64,000 bases of DNA, taken from contig NZ_VWOX01000003.1 in assembly GCF_008629675.1 (NCBI RefSeq), positions 310,001 through 374,000 on the forward strand, read 5' to 3'. A model generated the notes under the pieces. The model was not told the DNA's origin and made no database searches. It saw only the letters and a list, made by a program, of their open reading frames with translations. Of the stretch, positions 52,729 to 62,769 are shown piece after piece. The position numbers and the translations under genes were made by a program. This stretch comes from Roseiconus nitratireducens. GTDB taxonomy: Bacteria > Planctomycetota > Planctomycetia > Pirellulales > Pirellulaceae. Numbering within the stretch: position 1 is the stretch's first letter; each line of letters starts with the position of its first letter.

Positions 52729-53154
52729 CTAGCGGTCCGAAGATTCGAACTCCGGCTTGCCGCCCCACAGCGGCCGCCGCTGACTTTCCGGCAACAGTTC
52801 TCGATTGACGCGTTCCGGATCTTGCTGGCTCCAAGTCTCGCGCATGTTCTTGGCCCAAACTTCGCGCGTCAGGTCTTTATCTTGCCAGGTGACCAGGTAG
52901 CCCGACGGACTCCATGAACGTCGCGGCAGCTGCGAAGGGTCTTTCACCAACCGCCAGGCACGAACTTCAAACTGGCGGTTGCCGGTGGACCAATCAAAGA
53001 ACACGACCTGCTGAAAGACTTCTCGCCCACTTTCATCAATGAAGTGGTTCAACTCCACCAAGTCGACCGTGGCCCGAGTCGTGTTGGTCGGTTGAATGGT
53101 CCCCGGAAGCACGGAAACTGCAGCCAGTGCCGCGGCCTGCAAAAGCATCATCAT
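52729..53154 (-). CDS. Hypothetical exported protein
   Basis: 141 residues. A short N-terminal hydrophobic segment (MMMLLQAAALAAVSVL) may be a signal peptide or anchor; three ATG codons in a row make the exact start unclear. The rest is a hydrophilic domain (LVELNHFIDESGREVFQQVV; YLVTWQDKDLTREVW) with no recognised family. It is convergent with the alpha/beta hydrolase gene and not obviously linked to a neighbour. Confidence 0.65.
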   Translation of the reverse strand: MMMLLQAAALAAVSVLPGTIQPTNTTRATVDLVELNHFIDESGREVFQQVVFFDWSTGNRQFEVRAWRLVKDPSQLPRRSWSPSGYLVTWQDKDLTREVWAKNMRETWSQQDPERVNRELLPESQRRPLWGGKPEFESSDR

Positions 53155-53454
53155 CGATCAAACCCTCCCTGTGATGGCGAAGCGAGACCCAAGCTGAGAT
53201 TCAGCATGGGGTCTTCGATCCTCACGTGTACCGGGAATGCGACCGAAGGGCCCGTCACCAGGACGCGCCCGCGAAATCAACCGCGGATGGTCAAATCGTC
53301 ACCGTCCATCGGCAGTCCCTGCCAGCGACCGGGCGGCAACGGATTGAGAAGCCGATGCGACGCGGGTTCAGGGAAAGCAATTCTCAAACGCCGTTGGCGG
53401 TGAGGACAAAACCTCCTGGTGGTCGTAAGTGCAGTTCGTCGGACACGTGTTGCT
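53155..53454. other. Intergenic region, nothing recognised
   Basis: 300 bases between a hypothetical gene and the lipoprotein gene, both on the minus strand. No clear hairpin, repeat or reading frame with protein-like composition was found. It should hold the promoter of the hypothetical gene. Confidence 0.4.
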
Positions 53455-54522
53455 TTAGCGATAGTAGCTGCCGCCGGTTCCGGTACTGGGGTAGCCGCTG
53501 GTGGTCGGGTAAGCACTCGAGCCTGAAGTGCTGCCGGGGGCGTATCCGCCACCGGAGCTGGGCAACGAGGCATCGGGTTCTGCCGTCAGGTCGGCACTGG
53601 CCGTGGAAAACGATGGCGACGACGCCCCGGGTGCGGGGACCGTTGACTCTGCCGATTCGGTGCCAGCGGTCGATGAAGCATTGGAAACGGCCGTTGCCAA
53701 TTCACTGGTTGCCGAAGACGAGGACTTCGGCGTGAAAGGTTTGCTGTTGACCGCTCCGCCGACATCCGCCATCGAATCGGGCAGGGTGAATCCCCCGCCG
53801 GTCGCACCGGCGGGCGGGCTGGACGGACTTTCGTTGCCACTGCCGGGCATTGCAAATCCGGATGTCGAACCGGTTGCGACGGACTCCGACGCCGGACCGC
53901 CGGTCGGCAACCCGTAGGCGCTCGGCGGCGAGGCGGATCCGCCCGGCGGCGTGGCCCCGGGATAGGATGACGGCATCACGTAGCTGTCATTGGTGTCGCT
54001 GCCTCCGGCGGTGCTTGCCACCGGGGACTCGGCGCGGGTTCCGTACTTGTAACCGGCCGGGATGGCCGGTACCGAAGCGTTGGACGTGGAGCTTGCGGAT
54101 GCCTGGCTGGCATAATTGGACGCACCGGAAGTGCTTGCCACGTCAAAGCCGTTGGCTCGCGCCGCGGCCAGATTGGCTCCCGCCGCCGACGAATTGCTGG
54201 CTGCCACATCAAAGCCGGTGACCGGATCATCCGGTGCCCCCTTGCTGATCGGCGTGTCGGCCGATGCGATGGACGTGGTGGGACTGTCACCCTGAGTGCC
54301 ACCGGCAACCGACGCGATTGCATGGGGCGTGGCCGACTCGCTCGGCGGAGCCGGATAGGTCGTCGACGGCCCATTGCCGGCTAACATTTCGGCCGAAGGT
54401 TGATTGCGGCTACCGAACATGTTCCATGAGGGCATGCCGCTCCGGCAACCTGTGGAAGCGAACATCGCGGTCGCACATCCGGCGAGCAACAACCGCTGCT
54501 GTAGTTTGGTTCGTTTCTGCAT
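53455..54522 (-). CDS. Ser/Ala/Gly/Pro-rich lipoprotein
   Basis: 355 residues. [20 protein letters not shown] and the lipobox-like ASTGC predict a lipoprotein anchored at about Cys25. The rest is low-complexity Ser/Ala/Gly/Thr/Pro with no stable domain ([40 protein letters not shown]), ending in a Tyr/Gly tail ([14 protein letters not shown]). A role as cell-surface stalk or matrix protein is a guess. ATG at 54522 gives the lipobox; an earlier ATG adds 33 non-signal residues. Divergent from the aldehyde dehydrogenase gene. Confidence 0.78.
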   Translation of the reverse strand: MQKRTKLQQRLLLAGCATAMFASTGCRSGMPSWNMFGSRNQPSAEMLAGNGPSTTYPAPPSESATPHAIASVAGGTQGDSPTTSIASADTPISKGAPDDPVTGFDVAASNSSAAGANLAAARANGFDVASTSGASNYASQASASSTSNASVPAIPAGYKYGTRAESPVASTAGGSDTNDSYVMPSSYPGATPPGGSASPPSAYGLPTGGPASESVATGSTSGFAMPGSGNESPSSPPAGATGGGFTLPDSMADVGGAVNSKPFTPKSSSSATSELATAVSNASSTAGTESAESTVPAPGASSPSFSTASADLTAEPDASLPSSGGGYAPGSTSGSSAYPTTSGYPSTGTGGSYYR

Positions 54523-54774
54523 CCTTGCAGCCTTCTGCCTTATTCGCACAGTTTGATTTTCGCGCACCGTCAAAACGGATCGACTCCTGAATGGCGGCAC
54601 TTGAGGAAAAACCGAAATCATCGCTCTGATTCGACCGGCAATCCGTTGCCCGCCTGCGGTTCCAACTCCGTTATCTTCGAACCTAAGACGGCCGGCGAAA
54701 CCAAGTCAATATCACTTGCACCCCCACCGGCGGGCTTCAATCCGCTACAAATGATTCTTTTGGAGGAGATCCCG

Positions 54775-56256
54775 ATGAGTACCACGCTTTCCGATGCTCC
54801 CAAGGGCGCGAGCGACGTCGAAGTCAAACACACCGAGTGTTTTATTGATGGCAAATGGGTTCCCGCCGCCAGCGGCAAAACGTTTGCCACCATCAACCCG
54901 GCCACCGAACAAGAAATCGCCCAGGTCGCCGAAGGCGATGCCGAAGACGTCGATGCCGCCGCCAAGGCCGCCCGGCACGCCTTTGAATCCGGGGATTGGC
55001 CGAAAATGGATGCCCGCGATCGCGGTCGGTTGATGTACCGGCTGGCCGACCGGATGGAGGAAGAGATTCAATCCTTGGCGGCCCTGGAAACGCTGGACAA
55101 TGGCAAACCGTACCGCGACAGCTTGACCGCGGACCTGCCACTGGCAATCGACGCGATTCGATACTACGCCGGATACGCCGACAAGTTGCACGGCAGCACG
55201 ATTCCGATCCGCGGAAAGTACCTGTGCTATACGCGTCGCGAACCGGTCGGCGTGGCCGGTCAAATCATCCCCTGGAACTTTCCGCTGTTGATGCTGGCTT
55301 GGAAGTGGGGGCCGGCGTTGGCGGCAGGATGCACGATCGTGATGAAGCCCGCCGAACAGACGCCACTGACCTGCCTGCGGATGGCCCAGATTGCCAAGGA
55401 GGTCGGATTTCCAGACGGCGTCATCAACGTCGTGCCAGGCTTCGGGCCGACCGCCGGTGCCGCCTGCGTGAAACATCCGTTGATCGACAAGATCGCCTTC
55501 ACCGGCGAGCACCGCACCGCGCAGATCATCACTCGCGATTCCGCCGACACCCTGAAACGGCTGACGTTTGAACTGGGCGGAAAAAGTCCCAACGTCGTGT
55601 TTGCCGATGCCGATCTGGATGCCGCCGTGCAAGGGGCGTACATCGGATTGTTCCTGAACCAAGGTCAATGCTGCTGTGCCGGCAGTCGCGTCTTTGTGCA
55701 AAAGGAATGTCACGACGAGTTCGTCGAAAAGCTGACGGCTTTGACCATGAAGCGGAAAGTGGGCGATCCGTTTTCCGCCGACACCGAACAGGGGCCCCAA
55801 GTCGACCGCGATCAGTTCGACAAAATCATGTCGTACATCCAGAAAGGCAAAGGCGAGGGCGCCAATTGCCTGACCGGTGGCAATCGCGTCGGCGAGCAGG
55901 GCTATTTCGTCGAGCCGACGATCTTTGATGATGTCCGCGATGACATGGCGATCGCGACCGACGAGATTTTCGGTCCGGTCATGAGCGTGCTGACCTTTGA
56001 TGACAAAGAAGACATGCTGCGTCGGGCCAACAACACTTTCTACGGTTTGGCCGCGGCGGTCTGGACCCGGGACCTGTCCCAGGCCCACGATTTCGCCGCC
56101 CGCGTCCGCGCCGGAACCGTGTGGGTCAATTGCTATGACGTGTTCGACGCCGCCGCACCGTTCGGCGGATTCAAGATGAGCGGCTACGGCCGAGAGCTTG
56201 GCGAAGAAGGGTTGAAGCCCTACACCGAAAGCAAGACCGTCACGGTCGCCCTGTAG
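54775..56256 (+). CDS. NAD(P)-dependent aldehyde dehydrogenase (ALDH1/2-like)
   Basis: 493 residues, the normal size. It oxidises an aldehyde to a carboxylate in the cytoplasm. [47 protein letters not shown] (catalytic Glu about 266) and [14 protein letters not shown] (catalytic Cys about 300) are all present. The glycine-rich NAD site, usually TGSTEVG, reads TGEHRTAQ here, a deviation that could alter cofactor use. GGAGGAG seven bases before ATG 54775 fixes the start. The next gene on the same strand is a D-xylonate dehydratase, so the substrate may be a semialdehyde such as alpha-ketoglutarate semialdehyde (inference, not proven). Confidence 0.92.
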   Translation: MSTTLSDAPKGASDVEVKHTECFIDGKWVPAASGKTFATINPATEQEIAQVAEGDAEDVDAAAKAARHAFESGDWPKMDARDRGRLMYRLADRMEEEIQSLAALETLDNGKPYRDSLTADLPLAIDAIRYYAGYADKLHGSTIPIRGKYLCYTRREPVGVAGQIIPWNFPLLMLAWKWGPALAAGCTIVMKPAEQTPLTCLRMAQIAKEVGFPDGVINVVPGFGPTAGAACVKHPLIDKIAFTGEHRTAQIITRDSADTLKRLTFELGGKSPNVVFADADLDAAVQGAYIGLFLNQGQCCCAGSRVFVQKECHDEFVEKLTALTMKRKVGDPFSADTEQGPQVDRDQFDKIMSYIQKGKGEGANCLTGGNRVGEQGYFVEPTIFDDVRDDMAIATDEIFGPVMSVLTFDDKEDMLRRANNTFYGLAAAVWTRDLSQAHDFAARVRAGTVWVNCYDVFDAAAPFGGFKMSGYGRELGEEGLKPYTESKTVTVAL

Positions 56257-56349
56257 GTGGCCCTGTAGGTCGCCGAATTGTCGGTGGTGGCCGGCCCGCT
56301 TGGCGGATGCCCTTGGCGTCCTGACCAAGTGCCGATCTCGGAGGGAACT

Positions 56350-56369
56350 GGTAAGCTTTTTGGCTTACC
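56350..56369. promoter_or_regulatory. 20-bp palindrome just upstream of the xylonate dehydratase start
   Basis: GGTAAGC-tttttg-GCTTACC has perfect 7-base arms. It lies 28 bases before the GTG of the dehydratase gene and could be an operator or a translation-affecting hairpin. No regulator gene is adjacent. Confidence 0.5.
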
Positions 56370-56397
56370 CGTTCCTCCGCTGCACCGGTGTGTTTCC

Positions 56398-58374
56398 GTG
56401 ACTGGCTTCTTTGACATCCCACCCGATCCCGATTCCCTTCGCACGCACGCGCCCGGACCTTCGGGATCGCTGCCGCTGACCGACGACATCCTGAAATCCT
56501 GGTCCTCCGGCGATCTCTTCGGTCTGACCCAAAGCGTGGGAATGGGATTCGACCCGCGGCGCGTTCTGGGCGACCAGTACCTGATCCTCAGCACCCAAGG
56601 CGGGTTGCGAGAAAACGATGGGACGCCACTGGCCCTGGGCTACCATACCGGTCACTGGGAGATCGGGATGCTGGTCCGGGCCGCCGCCGAACAGTTGACT
56701 CGACGCGATGCCGTTCCGTTCTCGGCTTACTGTAGCGATCCCTGTGACGGCCGCAGTCAAGGCACGCAGGGGATGTTTGATTCCCTGCCCTACCGCAATG
56801 ACGCGGCGATCATCTTTCGCCGCCTGATTCGCTCCCTGCCCCAGCGCAAGGCGGTGATCGGGATTGCGACCTGCGATAAGGGGCTGCCGGCCATGATGAT
56901 GGCCCTGGCCGGTTGCGGCCATCTACCCAGCGTTCTGGTCCCCGGCGGCGTCACGCTGCCGGCCACGGTCGGGGAGGACGCGGGAAAGGTCCAATCGATC
57001 GGCGTCCGTTACGCCCGCGGAGAAATGTCTTTGGAGGAAGCGTCGCTGGAAGGCTGCCGCGCCTGCGGAACACCCGGCGGTGGGTGCCAGTTTCTGGGGA
57101 CCGCGGCCACCAGCCAGGTGGTCGGTGAAGCGTTGGGGATGACCGTGCCGCATGCGGCCTTGGCACCCAGCGGTGGACCGATCTGGACGCAACTGGCTCG
57201 TGATTCGGCGGACGTCGCGATTGAAATGGTGTCGCGCCAACTGACGCTGTCCGAAATCCTGACCGAAGACGCCCTGTACAACGCGGTGCTGATTCACGCG
57301 GCGGTCGGTGGCAGCACCAACCTGCTGCTGCACATTCCGGCAATCGCCGCCGCAGCGGGCTTGCAACGCCCCGATGCGTCCGCTTTTCGCGAGGTCAACC
57401 GGCTTGTCCCGCGATTCGTCGACTGCCTTCCCAACGGCCCCGTGGGCCATCCCACAATCCGCTTCTTCCTGGCCGGCGGTGTCCCCGAAGTCGCCTGGCA
57501 TCTGCGGGAATTGGGTCTGTTGCGATCAAACGCCAGAACGGTCACGGGAATGACCTGGGACGAAATCCTGGATCAGTGGCAAGACAGCGACCGGCGGCGG
57601 TTCTGCCGTCAACGCCTGGCCGAATCCGACGGCATCGATCCCGAGGATGTGATCGTCCCACCGCAACGCGCCGCGGACAAAGGTCTGACCCCCACGGTCT
57701 GCTTTCCCGTCGGCAATCTGTGTCCGGAAGGATCGGTGATCAAAGCCACGTCGATCGATCCCAGCGTCATCGATGCGGACGACGTGTACCGCAAACGCGG
57801 ACCGGCACGCGTCTTCACGCGCGAACGCGACGCGATTGCTGCCGTCAAAGGCCAAACGGACCGTCCGATCGCCGCCGGTGACATCATCGTTCTGATCGGT
57901 CGGGGCCCCATCGGTTGCGGCATGGAGGAGACCTATCAGATCACGTCGGCCCTGAAGTACTTGTCGTTCGGCAAGCAAGTCGCGCTGATCACCGATGCCA
58001 GGTTCTCCGGCGTCAGCACCGGGGCGTGCATCGGGCACGTCGGTCCGGAAGCTCTGGACGGGGGACCGATCGCCAAGGTTCGCGACGGCGACATCGTCGA
58101 AATCGAGATCGATCGTCGCAGCTTGGACGGCCGAGTCGAATTGATCGAATCCGCCGACGGGATTCCCGCCGAACAACTGTTGCGTGACCGCTCGCCCCAC
58201 CCGGACCTGAGGACCGAGAGCAACATTCCCGATGACACGCGACTGTGGGCCGCTTTGCAACGAGTCGGCGGTGGGGCCTGGGGCGGATGCGTTTACGACG
58301 TCGATGAAATCATTGCGACATTGCAGGCCGGCATGGAGGCTCGGAAGAAGCAGCCCAGCTCGGCGACCGGATGA
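56398..58374 (+). CDS. D-xylonate dehydratase, YagF/YjhG (IlvD/Edd) family
   Basis: 658 residues, matching E. coli YjhG/YagF (655) from end to end. It dehydrates D-xylonate (or a related sugar acid) to 2-dehydro-3-deoxy-D-pentonate. Seen: [70 protein letters not shown] (Fe-S cysteines of the IlvD fold), [30 protein letters not shown]. The only ATG in frame (56278) would add 40 unrelated residues; GTG at 56398 ([14 protein letters not shown]) aligns with the family start. It follows the aldehyde dehydrogenase by 141 bases. Together they fit part of a Weimberg- or Dahms-type pentose pathway. Confidence 0.92.
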   Translation: MTGFFDIPPDPDSLRTHAPGPSGSLPLTDDILKSWSSGDLFGLTQSVGMGFDPRRVLGDQYLILSTQGGLRENDGTPLALGYHTGHWEIGMLVRAAAEQLTRRDAVPFSAYCSDPCDGRSQGTQGMFDSLPYRNDAAIIFRRLIRSLPQRKAVIGIATCDKGLPAMMMALAGCGHLPSVLVPGGVTLPATVGEDAGKVQSIGVRYARGEMSLEEASLEGCRACGTPGGGCQFLGTAATSQVVGEALGMTVPHAALAPSGGPIWTQLARDSADVAIEMVSRQLTLSEILTEDALYNAVLIHAAVGGSTNLLLHIPAIAAAAGLQRPDASAFREVNRLVPRFVDCLPNGPVGHPTIRFFLAGGVPEVAWHLRELGLLRSNARTVTGMTWDEILDQWQDSDRRRFCRQRLAESDGIDPEDVIVPPQRAADKGLTPTVCFPVGNLCPEGSVIKATSIDPSVIDADDVYRKRGPARVFTRERDAIAAVKGQTDRPIAAGDIIVLIGRGPIGCGMEETYQITSALKYLSFGKQVALITDARFSGVSTGACIGHVGPEALDGGPIAKVRDGDIVEIEIDRRSLDGRVELIESADGIPAEQLLRDRSPHPDLRTESNIPDDTRLWAALQRVGGGAWGGCVYDVDEIIATLQAGMEARKKQPSSATG

Positions 58375-58407
58375 TGATGTGACAACCGACACCGTTGACC
58401 GGCCGCT

Positions 58408-60465
58408 CTACACCCAGTGCAGTTCTTCCTCATCGGGCGCCTCATCCGCGTCCAGAAAGGCCAGTTGGTCGCGATCGAAGAATCGCCCGAGAATCGCTCG
58501 CACCGGGACCAGCAAGACCACGAAGATCGGGAACAAGATCCGCACCGGCTGGCTGGGAAACACGTTGATGATGCACAGCACCACCAGGCAAACGAACTGC
58601 ACCAGCGTGAACAAGTGGATCGTCCGAATGGGGACGCGGCGTGTGTAGTGGTTGACCGGGTACAAGGCGGAATCCGTCAACCACAACCCCATCCGTTCGA
58701 TGAACTGGATGCCCCGCAACGAAACGAATCCCATGTACAGGAAAATCCCGTACAACGCCGCCATCGGGACCAGTTCCAATAACGGCAAAGCCAGCAGCGT
58801 GGCGCCGATCAACACGTGAATCACCAGTCCCGTCACGCGGTTTTCATGAACGTGAATGATCCGCTCCTGTGTCTGTCCGTTCGGTTTGACCACTTCTTCG
58901 ATATCCGAAAGGGCACGAATATGGGCCAGGGAGCGTACGGTCGCCGCCACCATCCAGGGCCATCCGAACAGCGAGCACAATCCGATCAGTGCTCCCACCA
59001 CGGCCAAGTCCAGGTGATAGGAGTCGCCTTTCTCCAGTTTGTTCTGAGGGCTGTTGACCAGCCGGGACGTGATGTTCTGTGACAGGAACACCAGCACGGT
59101 GGCAAGAATCGCCGGGCCAATGGCCGCAATCTTGACTCCCCACGGCACGCTCCACAGATCGACCAACCAACCGCTTGGGGATGCTTCGCCGGTCGACGAA
59201 ACTTCCAACGTGTCCAACGTCGTCGCATCACCCAACCACCAGGCGGCGCCCACCATCGCCCCCAGCGCGATTGACGGACCAAAGTCTGCCAGGAACTCCC
59301 GCATCCAAGCGACCAGGTACTTGCTGCGGCGAAATCCGGCCAACGTCATCGCGATGTAGAACGTTCCGACCGCGATCACCAACGCCAGTAGCGCCTTTTC
59401 GTTGGAGCCCGCCGCCGTATCAGCCTGGTCGAACGTCGCGACCACACCTTCAATCGCCTTGTAGATGAAGATGATCGACATCAGGACCGAGAAGATTTCA
59501 TCGGTGAACCGAGTGAAATATCGCATCAGGTTGCTGGCGTTGGTCACCGCCAGCAGAACGGTCAGCAGACTGGTCCAGATCCCGACCCAGCCATAGACGC
59601 CCAGGAACTGATTCCCCAGTTCGTAATCGCGGCACAGCTGGTACAAGATGATGGTGAAAATCAGCAGCGGGCCGATGCCGCCCAAAATGATCAGGGGTCC
59701 GCCGGCAAACAGCGCGTACAGAATTCCGCACACCGCAGTCGACAACAGCATTTCACCTGGACCGATCATGCCGCCGGTTTCCTGCCCCATCAATCCGCCG
59801 AAGGTCACCGCCGGCGCCACACAGGCAAAGTACATGAACACAATCGACGCGATGCTTTTGGTCCGCAGCCCGTCAATGAAATCCTGGCGATAGGACGGCA
59901 AACGTCGTCGAATGTCGGCCATCAGCCCCGCGAAGGGTCGCCAGGGCGTTTTCAACCCTTCGGAAACCTCCCGCGGCTTTGGCGGCTTGGAAAGCACGTT
60001 GCGTTTGATGTGCCGTTCCATCGCCTCGCGGACATCGTCCACGTTGCTGGCGTACGTCACTTCGAAGTGGAACACATTGTCGCTCATCATCCGAGCAATC
60101 AGCGACAGGGTGTCCAAATGCTGCGACGTCTGGTCGGTCGATCCCAGCAGCAGAAAGATGTAGCGGGTAGCGATCCCGTCGGGAGCCCCCATGTTGACGC
60201 CGCGTTTGAGCCGGATGAACACCATCGCCGACTCTGAAATCTGGTCGTCGTAATAGTGTGGCACCGCGCACGCGTGCCCGATCGCGGTCGGAACCAGCTT
60301 TTCACGTTCCAGCAGCCCGTCGATGACCATTTGCCGCTGACTTTCCGCGACGCGCCCGGACTGAACCAGAAAATCGACCGCCGCCTCGATGACTTCAGGC
60401 ATCGTCTGCGCATCGAGGTTCAGCAGACAGCTTCCCTGCGAAAGCGACTTCAGCAGCATTTTCAT
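58408..60465 (-). CDS. SLC4-type bicarbonate transporter with N-terminal PTS EIIA-like domain
   Basis: 685 residues. Residues 1-150 have a type-2 PTS EIIA pattern: LVPTAIGHACAVPHYYDDQI (the position of the EIIA phospho-His is His70 in AVPHY), then MVFIRLKRGVNM and YIFLLLGSTDQTSQHLDTLS. From about 195 (DFIDGLRTKSIASIVFMYFA) a band 3/SLC4 membrane domain of ten or more helices follows: FGGLMGQETGGMIGPGEMLL, GPLIILGGIGPLLIFT, FGPSIALGAMVG and PMAALYGIFLYMGFVSL. SLC4 proteins carry bicarbonate or borate. In animals the cytoplasmic domain of band 3 has the same fold as EIIA, so this bacterial fusion may show the ancestral arrangement. It precedes the FAD oxidoreductase gene in the reverse order, no clear operon. 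Confidence 0.9.
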   Translation of the reverse strand: MKMLLKSLSQGSCLLNLDAQTMPEVIEAAVDFLVQSGRVAESQRQMVIDGLLEREKLVPTAIGHACAVPHYYDDQISESAMVFIRLKRGVNMGAPDGIATRYIFLLLGSTDQTSQHLDTLSLIARMMSDNVFHFEVTYASNVDDVREAMERHIKRNVLSKPPKPREVSEGLKTPWRPFAGLMADIRRRLPSYRQDFIDGLRTKSIASIVFMYFACVAPAVTFGGLMGQETGGMIGPGEMLLSTAVCGILYALFAGGPLIILGGIGPLLIFTIILYQLCRDYELGNQFLGVYGWVGIWTSLLTVLLAVTNASNLMRYFTRFTDEIFSVLMSIIFIYKAIEGVVATFDQADTAAGSNEKALLALVIAVGTFYIAMTLAGFRRSKYLVAWMREFLADFGPSIALGAMVGAAWWLGDATTLDTLEVSSTGEASPSGWLVDLWSVPWGVKIAAIGPAILATVLVFLSQNITSRLVNSPQNKLEKGDSYHLDLAVVGALIGLCSLFGWPWMVAATVRSLAHIRALSDIEEVVKPNGQTQERIIHVHENRVTGLVIHVLIGATLLALPLLELVPMAALYGIFLYMGFVSLRGIQFIERMGLWLTDSALYPVNHYTRRVPIRTIHLFTLVQFVCLVVLCIINVFPSQPVRILFPIFVVLLVPVRAILGRFFDRDQLAFLDADEAPDEEELHWV

Positions 60466-60483
60466 GGATTCAATTCCACACGT

Positions 60484-62628
60484 TCAATCGGTCCGTATCC
60501 AACGTACCGCGTCGGCAATGACATAACCATCGGTGCCCTCGTTACTGATCGTGACCTCGGCCATTTGATCTTTGGTCAAATCGATCGTTCCGACAGATTC
60601 AAAAACACCGTCGACCGAAGGCGGTCGTCGCTGATCCAGCCGAACCGACACATTCGGATCCTCGCCACCGAACTGCACCGGGACGTTGCTGGCGCGATTG
60701 GTATTGGGGGAATACGCGATTTGAACGTCGTATCGTCCCGCCGGCAGCTCCGCCCGGAATGTGACCCGACAACTGCCATCGCCGACCTTGTTGTCGTGCC
60801 GATATCCATGCAGAAAAAACGGCGTGTTCGCCTCGCTGGACTTCCAAACGCCCTCAAATCGGGCTGCAGAATCATCGACCAGCACACCGGCAACCTGCTT
60901 CGGATCCAGTCCCTTGCCGGCCGGCGTGTCAAACTTCAACACCTGGCCATCGGCGATCAATCGTTCACGAAGTTTCTCATACGAAACGTCTTGGACCGCG
61001 ACTCCGTCTTCAATCGCGTGAACCGCCGCCGTCGCCGCACTCTGCCCCAGAATCATGAATACCGGTTCCATTCGAATGGAACCGAACGCGATGTGCGAGC
61101 TGGAAACGCACACGGGCACCAGCAGGTTCTTGCAATCGTCTCGCCGCGGCACCAGTGATGCGAAGGCGATTTCGTAGGGCCCATGCGTCGACACGCCAAT
61201 GTCGCCTTCATTCTGCACGCTACCTTCCGGCGTGATGTACCGCTGCACATTGTGAGAATCGATCGAATACGACCCCATGCCCACCGAACCAGGCGTCGGA
61301 CGCCGCTTCCGCAGTTCGTTTTCGGTCATCACAAACTGACCGATCATCCGTCGGGCTTCTCGAACGTACAGCTGATGTGGCCAATTCCCGTTGTCAAGGA
61401 ACTCGTCGCCAGCCAGTCCCCAGCGATTCATTTCATTGCGGACGTCCTCGGGAACCCGCGGATCGGTGCAAATGAAATACAGCCAGCCTTTCTGGTACGT
61501 CTCGTGTTCGCGGAGGATCTCGCGGCGGCGAGCGTAGCTTGCCTCGGGGTAGTCGTAGTTGAAACCGATGTTGTCCGTGCTCATCGGTCCATGATTGTTC
61601 GTATCGGTTTTGTGATTCGGGATCGGGTCGAACTTTCGGAACGTTGCATCCCATCCCGCCTGATAGATTCGGGCCAACAGCTCGTATTGCGAAGCGTCGT
61701 ATCCGTCGGGCTTGGTGAACGCGACGCGGTTCTCCGGATGATCCGTCAGACACATCCGGAAACAATAAGCTTGAACCCGGTGGTCGGCTGAACCTTTGTC
61801 CCCGGGCGGATCGGTGCTGATTCGCGGCAACACGCCGCTGGTCGGATCGTCCGGATCGTTGTACGGGCTGATCGGGGGCAGATTTCCGAAGTGATGCTCG
61901 TGATGCAGCACACCGGTCTGCACCCCGTTCCACTGCTCGCCATACTGATCGGCGGATTCGCGACCGACGTGGTAGGGCACTCCCGCGGCTGCCATCAAAT
62001 CGCCTTCATAGGTTGCATCCAAAAACACCTTGCCGCGGTAGGAAGCACCGCTGAGCATGCGGATCGAATCGATCGAACCGTTTTCGAGAATCACGCCGTC
62101 GTCGCGGTCCAACCACTGATCGCGGTGAACCGGAATCTCATATTCGCGGACGTAATCTTCAAAGACCTTCTCCGCCACGTGCGGCTCGAAGATCCACTGC
62201 GTTCGGTTCTCGCCGTCGATGGCTGCGTTGCCTTGTCCCTTGTTGCCGTAGCTCTCCTGTGATTGCCATTTCCAGGTTTCCGGCTTTTGATACTCCTGGT
62301 AAATCCGGTGATAGAAATCTCGCGCCAATCCGCCGATGACTTCTTTCTTTCCGGTATCCGTCCACCCCAAGCCGCCGCTGGTCAAACCGCCCAAATGCTT
62401 GTCGGGGCACACAATGACGACAGATCGCCCCATCTGCTTCACCTGCACCGCGGCCGTCACGGCAGCCGACGTCCCGCCATAGATCACCACGTCGTAGCCT
62501 TCAGGCTCGGCGGCCAGAACGCGGCCGCTCGCAGCAGAGAGCAGCGCGCCGGTGACGACTCCCAGTCGAGCCCAAGTGCAGAGGACGCGGAGCAAACCAA
62601 CGGTCGATAGGGAACTTTTCGTGTGCAT
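60484..62628 (-). CDS. Exported FAD-dependent oxidoreductase with xanthan-lyase-like C-terminal domain
   Basis: 714 residues. A signal peptide (LGVVTGALLSAASGRVLA) leads to a dinucleotide-binding start DVVIYGGTSAAVTAAVQVKQ, with GGLTSGGLGWTD and DATYEGDLMAAAGVPYHVGR, as in the FAD-dependent oxidoreductase group often encoded near carbohydrate genes. The last 120 residues (FEGVWKSSEANTPFFLHGYR; SFGG-like VQFGGEDPNVSVRL; EVTISNEGTDGYVIADAVRW) resemble the beta-sandwich found at the C-terminus of xanthan lyase and golvesin. The substrate is unknown, perhaps a sugar or polymer outside the cytoplasm. ATG at 62628 starts the signal peptide. tilS starts 142 bases to the right on the same strand. Confidence 0.86.
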   Translation of the reverse strand: MHTKSSLSTVGLLRVLCTWARLGVVTGALLSAASGRVLAAEPEGYDVVIYGGTSAAVTAAVQVKQMGRSVVIVCPDKHLGGLTSGGLGWTDTGKKEVIGGLARDFYHRIYQEYQKPETWKWQSQESYGNKGQGNAAIDGENRTQWIFEPHVAEKVFEDYVREYEIPVHRDQWLDRDDGVILENGSIDSIRMLSGASYRGKVFLDATYEGDLMAAAGVPYHVGRESADQYGEQWNGVQTGVLHHEHHFGNLPPISPYNDPDDPTSGVLPRISTDPPGDKGSADHRVQAYCFRMCLTDHPENRVAFTKPDGYDASQYELLARIYQAGWDATFRKFDPIPNHKTDTNNHGPMSTDNIGFNYDYPEASYARRREILREHETYQKGWLYFICTDPRVPEDVRNEMNRWGLAGDEFLDNGNWPHQLYVREARRMIGQFVMTENELRKRRPTPGSVGMGSYSIDSHNVQRYITPEGSVQNEGDIGVSTHGPYEIAFASLVPRRDDCKNLLVPVCVSSSHIAFGSIRMEPVFMILGQSAATAAVHAIEDGVAVQDVSYEKLRERLIADGQVLKFDTPAGKGLDPKQVAGVLVDDSAARFEGVWKSSEANTPFFLHGYRHDNKVGDGSCRVTFRAELPAGRYDVQIAYSPNTNRASNVPVQFGGEDPNVSVRLDQRRPPSVDGVFESVGTIDLTKDQMAEVTISNEGTDGYVIADAVRWIRTD

Positions 62629-62769
62629 CAAACGACTAGGATCCACGGGAAAGGGGAAAAGCGGGTGTTGCCAGCCGGGCGTGAAAACCCCGCATGTCAC
62701 AAGCACAGCAGAACCGCTGGGCGGTCGATCGGCACCGCAACGATCACACCGGGGCGCATTGGTGGGACG

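Noticed and set aside
56278..56397. ATG start for the xylonate dehydratase 40 codons earlier
   Set aside because: The extra residues do not match YjhG/YagF, and the GTG start aligns with the family N-terminus.
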